A stretch of DNA of 64,000 nt from Cellvibrio japonicus Ueda107 (lineage in GTDB: Bacteria; Pseudomonadota; Gammaproteobacteria; Pseudomonadales; Cellvibrionaceae), in NCBI RefSeq assembly GCF_000019225.1, contig NC_010995.1, forward strand, positions 1,992,501 through 2,056,500. The letters are read 5' to 3'. Below are positions 63,803 to 64,000 of this stretch, piece after piece. Below the pieces are notes generated by a model. It did no database searches and was not told the origin of the DNA. It saw only the letters and a list, made by a program, of their open reading frames with translations. Both the position numbers and the translations under genes were made by a program. Position 1 is the first letter of the stretch; the number at the start of each line of letters is the position of its first letter.

Positions 63803-64000
63803 ATGGCCCAGTTTTTTCAGATACACCCGGATAACCCTCAGCAGCGCTTGATCCAGCAGGCGGTTGATATTATTCGCAAGGGTGGGTTGGTGGTATATCC
63901 CACAGATTCTGCCTATGCCCTGGGTTGCCATATTGGTGACAAGGACGCCCTGGAGCGAATCCGCACCCTGCGCCAGTTGGATAAGTACCACAACTTCACC
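63803..64000 (+). CDS. yciO: YciO/Sua5/YrdC-family protein, 3' end cut by window edge
   Basis: First 66 residues visible; the right edge cuts the gene. The start MAQFFQIHPDNPQQR and the KGGLVVYPTDSAYALGC stretch match YciO, a paralogue of the threonylcarbamoyl-AMP synthase YrdC. The role of YciO is not settled (tRNA modification or related nucleotide chemistry). ATG 63803 follows CAGGATT. It lies 18 bases after the PHP gene. Confidence 0.88.
   Translation, partial: MAQFFQIHPDNPQQRLIQQAVDIIRKGGLVVYPTDSAYALGCHIGDKDALERIRTLRQLDKYHNFT

Overview
This window is a chromosomal stretch of a gammaproteobacterium made almost entirely of vertically inherited housekeeping genes. Three things point to a Cellvibrio-like relative of the pseudomonads: the gene order follows the Pseudomonas pattern (mfd / nqrABCDEF / nqrM / sthA / PilZ / lolCDE / comEC / exbBD / lpxK / kdsB / phosphatase / murB, and leuCDB-asd-fimV-truA-trpF), base composition is near 50% GC, and the protein types fit. 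The genus is an inference from recalled gene order, not a search result. I see no insertion sequence, prophage, CRISPR array, integron, toxin-antitoxin pair or defence island.

Layout. 1-9.2 kb: a mixed segment, mostly on the minus strand, with the tail-specific protease Prc (cut by the left edge), an orphan periplasmic binding protein, a small unknown protein, a DAHP synthase, a PlpD-type patatin autotransporter (plus strand), an outer-membrane barrel and a LysR regulator. 9.3-27.3 kb: a long plus-strand biosynthetic block. It holds leuCDB-asd (leucine and aspartate-family synthesis), fimV (polar hub), truA, trpF-trpB-trpA, accD-folC, a SPOR protein, cvpA-purF and metZ. 27.4-30.7 kb: tRNA-Val(GAC), htpG, mgsA and a cold-shock protein, most followed by its own terminator. 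30.8-35.2 kb (minus): mfd and csiV.

35.2-43.5 kb: the sodium-pumping NADH:quinone oxidoreductase operon nqrABCDEF, its maturation factor nqrM, and the soluble transhydrogenase sthA; together they handle respiratory NADH and NADPH/NADH balance. The gap before nqrA holds a Fur-box-like sequence over a candidate promoter and then a leader of nearly 400 bases with hairpins. 43.6-55 kb: an envelope block with a PilZ protein, LolCDE lipoprotein sorting, ComEC DNA uptake, ExbB/ExbD, LpxK and KdsB for lipid A-Kdo, a low-molecular-weight phosphatase and MurB. 55-58.7 kb: uvrY/gacA-uvrC-pgsA followed by tRNA-Cys(GCA) and tRNA-Leu(UAA). 58.8-62.8 kb (minus): an RNA methyltransferase, PdxJ, a cyclophilin, an SH3 protein, YciI and a membrane protein. 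The right end has a PHP phosphoesterase and the start of a YciO/Sua5 protein.

I found no clearly undescribed system. The items most worth a second look are the nqr promoter and leader, a PilZ protein whose two binding motifs are split by a long helical insert, the terminator-like hairpin between trpB and trpA, and several small or orphan genes of unknown function. Roughly a quarter of the genes appear to use GTG or TTG starts, so several start calls below differ from the longest open frame and rest on ribosome-binding-site spacing or family alignment.
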